Source: Collinsella sp. (GTDB lineage: Bacteria > Actinomycetota > Coriobacteriia > Coriobacteriales > Coriobacteriaceae). Taken from it: a DNA stretch of 22,537 bases. The translations under genes were made by a program, and so were the position numbers. Below are positions 8,103 to 16,578 of this stretch, piece after piece. How positions within the stretch are numbered: position 1 is the first letter of the stretch; the number at the start of each line of letters is the position of its first letter. The stretch spans positions 1 to 22,537 of the forward strand of contig JAUMSH010000077.1 in NCBI GenBank assembly GCA_031292915.1, read 5' to 3'. The notes under the pieces are model-generated. The model did not search any database and was not told where the DNA came from. It saw nothing but the letters and a program-made list of their open reading frames with translations.

Positions 8103-9596
8103 ATGCAGATCCCGCTCATTCTTCCCCAGATTGTCGCGCTCGACGTGGCCTTTGCCCTGGCGGCGTGCTTGCAGACCATTCACGTTCCGCTTATCGCGTC
8201 GCGTCGCTCGTCCTATAACCGTAAGGTGATTTGCGCCTACGAGGCGAGCCTTGTGCTTCACCTGATGATTTCGGCGCTCATCTTATTCGCGTCGTCTGGC
8301 TCGTATCTGGTGGCGCCGCTTGACGTTTGCGCCAGGGCAATGGGCGGAGCGTTGTGGCTCAATGCCGCGATCTTTGCCTATGGCGTGGTGCTTATGGTGC
8401 ACTATCGTCGCCCCGTCATGCTGGTCGAGCTGCTGCTTGTTGTCGCCGTTACACCGCCGGTGGTTTTTGCCATGGGCTCGGCGTGGACCGTTGTCCTTAT
8501 CGCAGAGGGAGCGTTCTTCCTGTTCCGTTCCATCGCGGCGCTCTTGATGGACGTCCGTAACCGCCAGGAGGATATCACCACGTTCTCGACGATCGAGACC
8601 ATCAACGTGATTCCCGTGGGCATTCTGTATCTAGACCCGAGGGGCCGTCCGCTGCTCATGAACCGCTGCATGCGCAAAAACCTGGTGGAACTTCATATGC
8701 CAACCGATCTGCGCGACATGAGCAGCACATGGAACGACCTTCGCAAACTCAGCATGCAAATGCCCGAAAGCAGCAGGAACCGTATGCGGATTAATCTGGA
8801 CCGCTTTGGTGAGGCGCGTGCGGTGGTCGAAGTCTCTCCCGCCGAGATTCGCCTATTTGTGTGCGATCGTGTTATGGTTTCGGGCCGTTCGTTCGAGCGC
8901 ATTATCGGTCTTGATGTGACAGAGTACGCACATGCTCATGACCGCTTGGCGCAAGCCAACCACCTGCTTGAGCTTGCGGGCCAAGAGCTCCAAGTCCAGA
9001 TCGAAGAAGTCAAAAAAGTTGCCGACAATGCGGCCTACCTACGTATGCGCGCCCGCGTTCACGATGTGATCGGGCAGCGCCTGTCCATTCTTCATCGCTA
9101 TTTGGAAGAGGGGCGTCTGGACGATGAGTCGCTCGAGCAGATTGACCCGTTGCTGCGCTCAATCGCCGCCGATTTGCGTAGTGGCGGTGCCAGCGAGCCT
9201 GCAGAGCAGCTGGGCGATATCGTCCATGCTTTTGGCCTGGTGAGTGTGCAGATCGATGTTGAGGGTGCGCTGCCCGAGGACGCGCGTGTCGCCGCCGCAT
9301 TTTTGCAGATTATCCGCGAGGCCTCGACCAATGCCACCAAGCATGCGCAGGCGCATCGGGTCCACGTGCGTCTGTGGCAGGAGGGGACGGATGCTGGCGC
9401 CGTCGCGCGCATGACGATTTCTAACGACGGGTCCCCGGCCCCCGTATCGTATCGCGAGGGAACGGGTATCCCTGGTATGAGGCATGTCGCACAGAATCTG
9501 GGCGGCAGCCTAGAGGTCCACGCCGCCCCGCCCTTTACGCTTACGGTATCCATTCCGCTTACGCCCAACGCTGCTGTTCGGAGGAGAAGCTCATGA
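8103..9596 (+). CDS. Sensor histidine kinase, HisKA_3-like
   Basis: This 497-residue protein has about five N-terminal membrane spans (residues about 8-150). A PAS-like region (about 165-275) contains ILYLDPRGRPLLMN, and a coiled coil follows. The dimerisation box RARVHDVIGQRLSILHRYLEEG carries the phospho-acceptor at about H320. The HATPase domain has its N box in REASTNATKHAQA, G1 in ISNDGSPAP and G2 in GTGIPGMRH. It should phosphorylate the response regulator that overlaps its last codon. AGGTGA at 8091-8096 lies 6 bases before the ATG at 8103; an in-frame GTG at 8097 is a weaker alternative. The start follows the previous stop by 2 bases, so translation of the two sensors is probably coupled. 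Confidence 0.88.
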   Translation: MQIPLILPQIVALDVAFALAACLQTIHVPLIASRRSSYNRKVICAYEASLVLHLMISALILFASSGSYLVAPLDVCARAMGGALWLNAAIFAYGVVLMVHYRRPVMLVELLLVVAVTPPVVFAMGSAWTVVLIAEGAFFLFRSIAALLMDVRNRQEDITTFSTIETINVIPVGILYLDPRGRPLLMNRCMRKNLVELHMPTDLRDMSSTWNDLRKLSMQMPESSRNRMRINLDRFGEARAVVEVSPAEIRLFVCDRVMVSGRSFERIIGLDVTEYAHAHDRLAQANHLLELAGQELQVQIEEVKKVADNAAYLRMRARVHDVIGQRLSILHRYLEEGRLDDESLEQIDPLLRSIAADLRSGGASEPAEQLGDIVHAFGLVSVQIDVEGALPEDARVAAAFLQIIREASTNATKHAQAHRVHVRLWQEGTDAGAVARMTISNDGSPAPVSYREGTGIPGMRHVAQNLGGSLEVHAAPPFTLTVSIPLTPNAAVRRRSS

Positions 9597-10213
9597 TTCG
9601 CGTCCTTATAGTCGAAGACCAGGCCATCCTGCGCGAGAGCCTGGCACGCTCCGTTGGCGACCAGCCCGATATGACCGTTGTTTCCGCGATCGCCGATGCC
9701 TCCGAGGCCTTAGGTGTCGCGCTCAAGGAGCGTCCGGACATGATACTGATGGACGTATGCACCGAGCATGATTCCAACGGCATCGTGGCGGCGGCGCGCA
9801 TCAAGGAGCAGCTGCCCGAGTGTCGCATCATTATCATGACCGGCATGCCCGAGATCACCTTTGTCGATCAGGCCCGCGAGGCGGGCGTCGATAGCTTTGT
9901 GTACAAGAATGTCGGTATCGACGAGCTGTTCGCCGTGATGCGCTCCACGCTGGCGGGCTATTGCACGTTTCCCAAACCACCCGAGAGCATTTTCTCGGGC
10001 ACGGCGGCCCTCGACGATGTCGAGCTATCGATTTTGCGCCTTGCCTGCGAGGGCAAAAGCCGTCGCGAGATCGCGGCCGAGCTGTTTATGAGCGAGGGCA
10101 CCATCAAGCGTCGCATCTCGGAGATCCTGAGCAAGACCGGCTACGACAACATCATGCGTCTTGCCGTGCATGCGGTGACCGAGGGCAGCATCGTCCCCAA
10201 TATGGAGCGCTAG
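9593..10213 (+). CDS. NarL/FixJ-type response regulator
   Basis: The protein has 206 residues. The receiver domain has the acidic pocket E8/D9, phospho-acceptor D54 (LMDVCTEHD), T83 and K105 (VYKN). The C-terminal LuxR-type helix-turn-helix (about 138-196) contains LACEGKSRREIAAELFMSEG followed by TIKRRISEIL. It overlaps the kinase gene by four bases (ATGA, 9593-9596), with GGAGGAGAAG just upstream, so the two are translationally coupled. It is the DNA-binding output of the three-gene signalling operon. Target genes cannot be read from the window, though membrane-sensor operons of this kind often regulate neighbouring transporters or envelope genes. Confidence 0.93.
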   Translation: MIRVLIVEDQAILRESLARSVGDQPDMTVVSAIADASEALGVALKERPDMILMDVCTEHDSNGIVAAARIKEQLPECRIIIMTGMPEITFVDQAREAGVDSFVYKNVGIDELFAVMRSTLAGYCTFPKPPESIFSGTAALDDVELSILRLACEGKSRREIAAELFMSEGTIKRRISEILSKTGYDNIMRLAVHAVTEGSIVPNMER

Positions 10214-10238
10214 CGCTCGTTACGCATCGGCATAAAGC

Positions 10239-10273
10239 GGCGGGGCCGCAGGATTATCTCCTGCGGCCCCGCC
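10239..10273. terminator. 15-bp GC-rich hairpin between convergent operons
   Basis: The arms 10239-10253 and 10259-10273 are fully complementary around a 5-base loop. It lies between the stop of the response regulator (+) and the stop of the lipoprotein gene (-) and probably ends both transcripts, although T tracts are poor. Confidence 0.7.
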
Positions 10274-10323
10274 TGGCAAGTGCGCGGATGTGTCCGCCAA
10301 TCCGCGGCTGATGTTACGTGCCG

Positions 10324-11166
10324 TTACGCGATGGTTGCGGTGTAAGAGGCGACGTCCTCGTAGGAATCGGTCAGATAGGCGTCGATGCCGATGGTCGTGT
10401 TGACCAGGTCGTCAAGGCTGTCAAGCTCGCCGTTCGAGAACGTGAATTCCTCAGTGGCGTTGGTGCCGGGCATCAGGTGAGCCGAGAACCAGGGGTCCTT
10501 CATGGTGCCGTTGACATTGGTCTTGCCGGAGGGAGCGTAGAAGGTCAGGTCCTTGTCGCTCTTGTTGGTGATGTTGACGACAAAGCCGATGTCGCCCCAG
10601 TCGTCCTTGAACTTCTCGGTGATGGTGATGGTGCACAGGTCGTCATCGGCGACGGTGACAGCGGGGGAGATTTCGACGCTCTGGACATCTTCGTCTTCGA
10701 CGGCCTCATCGATCTCCTCTTCCTTCTCGGCCGCCTCGCGATCCTTCTTCACCGTGCCGGACAGATCCTTGTCGGACTTCGTAAAGATAAGCTTGTCGCC
10801 TTCCACCTCGAGGACGAGCTTGTCGTCCTTGAGCTTCAGGTCGTGCGACTCATCTTCGGCGGTAATCGTTACGGTGGTGGCGTCCTTGGCCTCCCATTTC
10901 AGGTCGGCGACCTCAAGGAACATGTCGAGGACGCCCGTGCCGTCTTCGTCGAGGATCAGGATACAGTTGAGGCCCCACTCCTTGAGCATGTCCATGTACT
11001 CATCGGTGAGCTCTTCGCCGTCCAAGGTTCCACCCGAGTACTGCCAGCTGCCGACGAAGTTGGCCTTGGGGTCTTTGCCGCCGCCGCTGCAGCCCGTCAG
11101 GGCAAAGGCGAGCGCCAGGATGCATGTCAGAAATGCGAGTACGGACTTTTTGAACGTTGTCTTCAT
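10324..11166 (-). CDS. Secreted lipoprotein of unknown function
   Basis: The 280-residue protein starts with a textbook lipoprotein signal: basic MKTTFKK, a hydrophobic core, and lipobox LTGC with C26 as the lipidated residue, followed by a SGGGKDPK spacer. About 36-135 is a beta-rich region (FVGSWQYSGGTLDGEELT, LILDEDGTG) like lipocalin-type lipoproteins common in gut actinobacteria. A very acidic linker (EKEEEIDEAVEDEDVQS) follows, then a second beta domain with VVNITNKSDKDLTFY. It would be anchored to the outer face of the membrane. AGGAGG precedes the ATG. It is the last gene of the block 14621-10324, although a hairpin separates it from the SPFH gene, so it may be expressed at a lower level or separately. 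Confidence 0.8.
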   Translation of the reverse strand: MKTTFKKSVLAFLTCILALAFALTGCSGGGKDPKANFVGSWQYSGGTLDGEELTDEYMDMLKEWGLNCILILDEDGTGVLDMFLEVADLKWEAKDATTVTITAEDESHDLKLKDDKLVLEVEGDKLIFTKSDKDLSGTVKKDREAAEKEEEIDEAVEDEDVQSVEISPAVTVADDDLCTITITEKFKDDWGDIGFVVNITNKSDKDLTFYAPSGKTNVNGTMKDPWFSAHLMPGTNATEEFTFSNGELDSLDDLVNTTIGIDAYLTDSYEDVASYTATIA

Positions 11167-11205
11167 GGTGTCCTCCTTTATCGAACGAAACCCATAGAAG
11201 CAAAT

Positions 11206-11227
11206 GCGGGGGTGGCGGAACCCCCGC
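11206..11227 (-). terminator. Hairpin between the SPFH and lipoprotein genes
   Basis: GCGGGGGT (11206-11213) and ACCCCCGC (11220-11227) are perfectly complementary with a 6-base loop. On the minus strand it is followed by ATTTGCTTCT, a moderately T-rich tail. It may be a partial terminator that lowers expression of the lipoprotein gene. Confidence 0.5.
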
Positions 11228-11246
11228 CAATTACCAGATAGAAGGG

Positions 11247-12488
11247 CTAGGGCCTGGGCGTTCCGCAGTTGCTGCAGAACTTGCCGCCGTTTTCGCTACC
11301 GCAGTTGGGGCAGAACCACTTGGCCGGTGCCGGGGCGGGTGCGGGGCTGCCGCACTCGGAGCAGAACTTGCCGGTGTTGGTGGCGCCGCAGCTGCAGGTC
11401 CATGCGCCGGCCGCAGGTGCGGCAGCGGGTGCCGGTGCGGGGGCGGGAGCCGGAGCCGGCTGCGGGGCGGCCTGCTGCTGTGCCTGACCGGCGGCGAACA
11501 GCTGGCTAGCGTTCATGCCGCCCATGCCGCCTGCCATGCCCATGCCCATAAAGCCTGCCATCGCGCCGTTGGGGTTGGCGGCTGCCGCGCGCATCGCGTC
11601 GCTCTGGGCGCTGGCGATGTTGGCGGCCGCCATGGTGGGATCGCGCATGACTGCGGCCTTCTGTAGGTCCTTGATCATCTGCTCGTCTTCTTGCGAGGCG
11701 GCGATGGAGTTAACGCCAAAACTCACGATCTCGACGCCGCGCAGGTCACGCCAGTCGGCAGAGAGGACCTCGTTGAGCGCGCGGGCGAGCTCGGTGGTGT
11801 GGCCGGGGATGGCGCTGTAGCGGATGCCCATCTCCGAGATCTTGGCAAAGGCGGGCTGCAGGGCGGTGAGCAGCTCGGACTTAAGCTGACTGTCGATCTT
11901 GTCGCGCGTGTAGCTATCGGTCACGTTGCCGCATACGTTGGTGTAGAACAGCAGCGGGTTGGTGATGCGGTACGAATACTCGCCGTTGCAGCGCACGGAG
12001 ATGTCGACGTCCAGACCAATGTTGTTGTCGACCACGCGGAAGGGCACGGGTGAGGCGGTGCCGTACTTGTTGCCGATGATCTCCTTGGTGTTGATAAAGT
12101 AGACGCGCTGGTCCTTGCCCGCGTCGCCGCCAAAGGTAAAACGGCTGCCGATATTGGCGAAGGTCTCCTTGATGGAGTCGCCCAGGTTGCCGCTAAAGAC
12201 GCTCGGCTCGCTGCCGGTATCGAAGACGAACTCACCGGGCTCCAGCGCGACTTCGATGATCTTGCCGTTTTGCACCACGAGCATGCCCTGGCCGTCGTTG
12301 ACGGCGATGACCGAGCCGTTGGAGATGACGTTGTCCTCGCCGCGCGTGTTGGAGCTGCGGCCACCGGTACGTTTGCTGCCCTTGCAGGCCAAGACGTCGG
12401 CAGGCATCGATTCGCAGTAGATAAATTCCTTCCACTGGTCGGCCATGACGCCGCCGGCAGCTCCCAATCCAGCTTTCAAGAGTCCCAT
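11247..12488 (-). CDS. SPFH-domain protein with two C-terminal zinc ribbons (YdjI-like)
   Basis: This 413-residue protein has an N-terminal SPFH/virion-core-like domain (about 20-290; WKEFIYCESMPADVLACKG, FVFDTGSEPSVF, TALQPAFAKISEMGIRYS). A Gly/Met/Ala-rich stretch (GFMGMGMAGGMGGM) and an Ala-Pro repeat linker (PAPAPAPAPAP) follow, then two zinc ribbons, CSCGATNTGKFCSECG and CPNCGSENGGKFCSNCG. Bacillus subtilis YdjI has the same SPFH family and belongs to an envelope-stress module. SPFH proteins usually form oligomeric scaffolds at membranes. No clear membrane span is seen, so attachment probably goes through a partner, perhaps the protein encoded just upstream. AAGGAAG sets the start. It is the third gene of the minus-strand block, 48 bases after the previous stop. 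Confidence 0.85.
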   Translation of the reverse strand: MGLLKAGLGAAGGVMADQWKEFIYCESMPADVLACKGSKRTGGRSSNTRGEDNVISNGSVIAVNDGQGMLVVQNGKIIEVALEPGEFVFDTGSEPSVFSGNLGDSIKETFANIGSRFTFGGDAGKDQRVYFINTKEIIGNKYGTASPVPFRVVDNNIGLDVDISVRCNGEYSYRITNPLLFYTNVCGNVTDSYTRDKIDSQLKSELLTALQPAFAKISEMGIRYSAIPGHTTELARALNEVLSADWRDLRGVEIVSFGVNSIAASQEDEQMIKDLQKAAVMRDPTMAAANIASAQSDAMRAAAANPNGAMAGFMGMGMAGGMGGMNASQLFAAGQAQQQAAPQPAPAPAPAPAPAAAPAAGAWTCSCGATNTGKFCSECGSPAPAPAPAKWFCPNCGSENGGKFCSNCGTPRP

Positions 12489-12536
12489 GGTAATCTTCCT
12501 TTCTCGTCAAAGGCCGGGTGGTATTGGTTGGATTGC

Positions 12537-13859
12537 TTAGTCGTCCTTGTCGTCTTTCATGACAACGGTGGTCTCGGTGTGGCTGAAGGTGTCGTGCTTC
12601 TCGGTCAGGTCGAGCTCGCCACAATACTCATCGGCATGGGTTGCTTCGTTGGCCGTCTTGAGCTGGCCTACCAGTAGCACGTCTCCGATAATCACGATGA
12701 TCAGCGGCGCGATGACGTTGATGAGGATGCCCTCGATATCAAAGGTGAGGTAATCCGGATCGAAGGCGTATTCCCCCATAAAGAGAATCTGGGAGAGGAT
12801 AAATCCGATCACGAAGAACAGCACCGAGGCGATGGCGAGCTTGGGCTTGGAGCAGGGGAGCTCGCCGACCAAGCGGCCGGTCTGGCCGTTCATGGCAAAC
12901 AGGTAGCTCTTGCCGTTCCACGAGGTGGAGAGCATCCAGACGGGGAACAGGGCGTAGTCGCTGTCTTCCCAGGTGTAGTCGAGCTGCTTGCTTTCGACCG
13001 TGGCGTCGTCATACTCGTCGACGACGGTCTCGCGCATGGCCGAGATCGTACTTTCTTCCATACGGCGCTCGGCGCGCGCCTTGCAGGTCTCGCAGTCCTC
13101 GTCGTAACGGTTGGCGATGTAGCCGGGCATATATGCGACCGAGAACGGACGCAGCGCGTCGTAGTCAAACGGCTCGATGGCATCCATGTGGCCGTCGGGC
13201 ATCTTGGACGATCCGTCGACGGGCACGCGCTTAAACGAGATATTGCCCTTGCGATAGGCATCGTAGTGGTCGGTGGTCGTGACGGTGCGGTCGGATTCCT
13301 CGGTCACGGTCTCGTTGGTCGCGTCAAAGTACACTTCGCCGTCAACGCGGGCGCCGTAGAGCCAAAACGGCACGTAGACACCTTGGACCTCGTCGATGTG
13401 GTTGCCGGTGACAAAGCTCTTGGGCAGCAAGATCTTGCCCTTGTAGTGTTCCTTGAGTGCGGCCGTGACGTCATCGCGCCCGAGCTTAAACGGAATCACC
13501 AGGTCGGGCGAGAAGTCGCCAGAGAGCTGGCCGGGCGCCACGGCGGAGTTACCGCAGTACGGGCAGGTGGTGACGGCGACGGTGCCGTCGGACACGAGCT
13601 CGGCGCCGCACGACGAGCAGATGTAGCCGGCGTTTTGGGCCAGCTCCTGCACGGCATCGTCGACAGCAGGCTTGGGGGCCGCGGCTGCGGCATCGGCTTT
13701 GGCATCTGCCTTGTCCTGGCGCTCGCGATAGAGGGCCTCGACTTCTTCGACTTCAAAGCGCGAGTCACAGTAGTCGCAGACGAGCTTTTGCTCGGCGCTG
13801 GCAAAATGCAAGGGGCCACCGCAGGCAGGGCACTGATAGTTAACGCTCTCGAAGGCCAT
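12537..13859 (-). CDS. TFIIB-type zinc-ribbon protein with C-terminal membrane anchor (YdjG-like)
   Basis: The 440-residue protein begins with a zinc ribbon (YQCPACGGPL to VCDYCDSRF, residues 8-33) and a charged, Ala-rich helix. A second ribbon follows (ICSSCGAELVSDG to TCPYCGNSAV), then a long soluble region with VYVPFWLYGARVDGEVYFDA, and CETCKARAERR. Two hydrophobic segments (IASVLFFVIGFILSQILFMG and INVIAPLIIVIIGDVLLVG) anchor the C-terminus, which ends in an acidic DDKDD tail. This architecture resembles B. subtilis YdjG, which acts with YdjH and YdjI at the membrane. AAGGA precedes the ATG. It lies 24 bases after the DUF4428 gene and upstream of the SPFH gene, so the three are probably co-transcribed. 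Confidence 0.82.
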   Translation of the reverse strand: MAFESVNYQCPACGGPLHFASAEQKLVCDYCDSRFEVEEVEALYRERQDKADAKADAAAAAPKPAVDDAVQELAQNAGYICSSCGAELVSDGTVAVTTCPYCGNSAVAPGQLSGDFSPDLVIPFKLGRDDVTAALKEHYKGKILLPKSFVTGNHIDEVQGVYVPFWLYGARVDGEVYFDATNETVTEESDRTVTTTDHYDAYRKGNISFKRVPVDGSSKMPDGHMDAIEPFDYDALRPFSVAYMPGYIANRYDEDCETCKARAERRMEESTISAMRETVVDEYDDATVESKQLDYTWEDSDYALFPVWMLSTSWNGKSYLFAMNGQTGRLVGELPCSKPKLAIASVLFFVIGFILSQILFMGEYAFDPDYLTFDIEGILINVIAPLIIVIIGDVLLVGQLKTANEATHADEYCGELDLTEKHDTFSHTETTVVMKDDKDD

Positions 13860-13883
13860 GATCGGTCCTTTCGCTGCCGGAGG

Positions 13884-14621
13884 CTATGCGCCGATGGCGC
13901 CGCCGCAGTATTCGCAGCGCCCACTGGCATCGGGAATGGTGGTGGCTCCGCAGAAGGGGCAGGTCACCGCGGTCTTGGGGGCCTTGGCGGCCACGACGCT
14001 GTCGCGCGTCTCCTGGCGCAGCTGCACCAGCGCGTCGCGGACCTCGGTTGCCTGGCGCTTGGCCTCGCGGTATTCGATGGAGCCGCGCTGATCGATGGTG
14101 GAGTCGTTCACGCGCAGGTTGATCTCGGTAAAGTACGGCGTGTTGACGTGGATGGTCAGATTAAAGTCGTAATCCAGGTCGTAGCGCGGCGGGTTGTAGC
14201 TCTCGCGCTCGCCGTCCTTGGTCTCGCGATAGATCTCGGTGCGATGCTCGTCGATATCCATATCGCAGCCGAGTACCTGCGAGAACTCGATGATGTCGGG
14301 ATTGGCGTCGCGCCAGCGGCTCTGCGAAGTGATGATCAGCAGGCCCGCGTCCTCATCGAGCATAATATTGGTGCGCCCGGCAGAAAGCGTGCGCGTGGGG
14401 TTGAACGAAGACAGGCGTTCGGCGTTGGCCTCGCGGTAGGCGAGTTGCTCACGGATGTCGTCCGCGGTGCTGGAGCGATAGCCGTGAAAGTAGGGGGAGA
14501 GCTTGCCGGCGCACTCTTTGCACAGGTAGCCTTCATTGATTTTTGTCTTACCTAGAAGTCCCAGCTCGGTACCGCAAATCGCGCACTCTTTCTTCTCGAA
14601 CATCTTGTCAAAGAAGCCCAT
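13884..14621 (-). CDS. DUF4428-type protein with N- and C-terminal zinc ribbons
   Basis: The protein has 245 residues. The N-terminus MGFFDKMFEKKECAICGTEL and CKEC form a DUF4428-like zinc-binding motif. The middle (about 60-190) resembles a compact PH-like or beta-rich domain (NIMLDEDAGLLIITSQSRW, YDFNLTIHVNTPYFTEINL). A helix rich in Arg/Gln follows, and the C-terminus is a second ribbon (CPFCGATTIPDASGRCEYCGG). No membrane span is present. GGGAGG lies 6 bases before the ATG. It is the first gene of the zinc-ribbon/SPFH block; its function is unknown, but position and shared ribbons suggest it acts with the next two proteins. Confidence 0.8.
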   Translation of the reverse strand: MGFFDKMFEKKECAICGTELGLLGKTKINEGYLCKECAGKLSPYFHGYRSSTADDIREQLAYREANAERLSSFNPTRTLSAGRTNIMLDEDAGLLIITSQSRWRDANPDIIEFSQVLGCDMDIDEHRTEIYRETKDGERESYNPPRYDLDYDFNLTIHVNTPYFTEINLRVNDSTIDQRGSIEYREAKRQATEVRDALVQLRQETRDSVVAAKAPKTAVTCPFCGATTIPDASGRCEYCGGAIGA

Positions 14622-14742
14622 GGCTGCCTCCCATCAACTGGTAGCGTGTGTCACTTTTGATGATGGGGGAGTGCGCGATCCTTCGCGATACCCAGACGGC
14701 TCAAGGAGTCTCCACAACTGGGACACATGGCCCATTTTTGAT

Positions 14743-14771
14743 TAGTCGTTGGGGACGTTCTTAAACGACTA
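14743..14771. repeat. REP-like hairpin, copy 1
   Basis: TAGTCGTT (14743-14750) pairs with AACGACTA (14764-14771) around the 13-base loop GGGGACGTTCTTA. The same loop, with one base changed, is found at 14814-14826 and 20825-20837. Confidence 0.75.
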
Positions 14772-14790
14772 GTTGCCGGGGACACCCTTC

Positions 14791-14836
14791 GGCCACTCAT
14801 TGGGCCACTCATTGGGGACGTACTTAAATGAGTGGC
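14791..14836. repeat. REP-like hairpin, copy 2, with duplicated arm
   Basis: GCCACTCATT (14804-14813) pairs over 10 bp with 14827-14836 around loop GGGGACGTACTTA. The 12-mer GGCCACTCATTG occurs twice in tandem (14791-14802, 14803-14814), so the 5' arm is present twice and the 3' arm once. Confidence 0.8.
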
Positions 14837-14954
14837 AGCTGGAGACACTCCTTGCCGAGCTAGAGGCCGCGCGCGTCCCTTCTGGTCCATGAGGCTCAAA
14901 ACCGCGGTGTGACGTGAACGGCTGGGGTCAAATTTGCAGCATTTCGAGCTCGGC

Positions 14955-14990
14955 TTCGATATTGAGACTGGTTCTTTATTAAAATAGTTT
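14955..14990 (+). promoter_or_regulatory. Probable promoter of the split LuxR-type gene
   Basis: An AT-rich segment holds TAAAAT (14980-14985) as a -10 candidate. Alternatively TTGAGA (14962-14967) and TAGTTT (14985-14990) have a 17-base spacer. The choice cannot be made by eye. Confidence 0.35.
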
Positions 14991-15020
14991 TCCAGACAAT
15001 TGAGCGGCTGGGGGTTAACC

Positions 15021-16564
15021 ATGAGGGACATGGGAGACACAACCGCATATCTGCGTCGGGGCATTCGGGAGATTATATGCCTGGCGCTGTTCTTCTTCAC
15101 GTTTTTGGCGTGCGAGTATCTTTTTGATGCGCGCATGGCCGAGTTCGTGTCTCCGGACGAGGTTGTTATTTATGAGAGCCTTGTTATCGGCGCGAGCGTG
15201 ATTGGCTTTTTTGTGCGTCCTATTCTGTACTATCGTCGTCCCCATGCCATTGAAGCAACGAGTGACGTTACGGGCGTTTTGCTGGTGGCGGCATTGCTGC
15301 TGTTGATTATGGCGGTTCAGGTTGAGGTGGTAATTGCCGGCGGTTTGGTGGCGTGCTGCGCGCTGGGCTACTGCGGATCGACTGCCCATGCAAACTTTGC
15401 GCGGCGCTTTGCACGGACGCCCTGCTTGGCGCGTGCGGCTGCACTTTCCTACGCCATGGGCGTTCTGGTGCAGGTGCTCAACCACATGGTGATGCCTGCC
15501 GGCATTCCTCAGCAGGCTGTTCTGGTCGTCTGCGCGATCGCGCAGGTGGCGTTGCTCCACGGTGCCCGACGCGCCAAGCTGCGCGACGAGTCCAATCCCA
15601 ACTTTGAACCCAGTGCTGCCGGGCTTTCGGTAGATGCTCTGGAATATGGCGCCAAGTGGCATGACGATCCCGAGGCAAAGGCGGCATTCCGTCGCGCCGT
15701 AGTTCGCCTGACCGTGGCGACGGCGTATCTTTCCGGCGTATTCGCCGCTCTCAACGCGGGCTTCACGACCCTGCTGCTGTCGGAGCCGTCGATTTGGGCG
15801 ATTGGCCGCGCCTGCTGCTTGTCGTGAGCTCGTTGGTCGCTGGCGCACTATTTGACCTGCACGGCCGCTCGTATATGAATATCGGCATGACATGTGCCGC
15901 CATACTGTCCACGCTTTCGTTCTTTGTGCTCATCGTCGATGGCAATGGCGGCAACGAGCTTGCTGCCACGATCATCTTTTATCTGGGCTCGGGCTTTTTC
16001 GTGGTGTTCTTTACCACAAAATATGCCGCTGTCTCGCTCTATGCGCGCTGGTCATATTTTTGGCCGTGCATGGGTCGCGTCGTCAACAACGTGTGCTCGA
16101 TGTTCGTGACGGCGCCGGCAGTGGCGATTATCTCGAGTCAAAATGTGCTGGCTGCGGTCGGTGCGGCGCTCGTGATGTTTGTGGGCATTGCGATTACGCT
16201 GCTGGGGCAGTTGGGGCAACGAGCCGATGATGCCGCGATGCGGGACGGACCGCCGCTTGCCACCGACGATCTTGGTGGGGATCTTGCGCCCACATGCTCC
16301 GACCCCGAGCCCGTGGAGGCAGCGGAGCTCACGTCCGATGAACGCCTTGATGCCTTCGTCGCCACCTTTGGGCTTACAGAGCGCGAGCGCGATATTCTTG
16401 AGGTCTTGGTCGTTTCGGACCAGAGCGTTCAGGACATCGCCACAACGCTCTTTCTTTCGCGCTCCACGCTCTATCGCCACATTTCCTCGATCAACAAAAA
16501 GGCCGGTACCGCCTCGCGTGTGGCCCTTATCAACTTCTTCTGGTCCTGGACACCCAAGGACTAG
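15021..16564 (+). pseudogene. Multi-span membrane LuxR-type regulator, split by a frameshift
   Basis: The first frame (15021-15827) encodes about six or seven membrane spans and stops at a TGA. The second, shifted back by one (in frame from about 15794 to 16564), encodes about five more spans and a C-terminal LuxR helix-turn-helix (LTERERDILEVLVVSDQSVQ, then DIATTLFLSRSTLYRHISSI). Together they form the MFS-like-membrane-plus-LuxR architecture common in Coriobacteriia, about 515 residues. One extra G in the GGG run at 15796-15798 would join the frames and read SEPSIWGDWPRLLLVVSS. Such proteins are thought to couple small-molecule sensing at the membrane to transcription. The break may be real inactivation, a phase-variable site, or a sequencing error. 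ATG 15021 is preferred to an in-frame TTG at 15000. Confidence 0.8.
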
Positions 16565-16578
16565 CTAACCTCCCAATA

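Larger units (their letters stand above)
14622..15020. repeat. Intergenic REP-like cluster
   Basis: This 399-base stretch between divergent operons has no gene. It is filled with short hairpins and GGGACAC-like pieces (for example 14719-14735, 14776-14790, 14840-14850) around two well-formed REP hairpins listed separately. 14881-14950 shows nothing recognisable. The AT-rich end (14955-14990) probably holds the promoter of the LuxR-type gene. Confidence 0.6.

Noticed and set aside
10318..11241. 307-residue open frame opposite the lipoprotein gene
   Set aside because: The minus strand has a lipobox and strong SD; this frame has neither and is Val/Gly/Asp biased.
13188..14555. 455-residue open frame opposite the zinc-ribbon genes
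   Set aside because: It runs antisense across two genes and their junction, has no recognisable motif, and reflects third-position GC bias.
15000..15020. TTG start for the split LuxR gene
   Set aside because: No ribosome site precedes it; ATG 15021 follows a G-rich stretch and begins the protein just before the first span.
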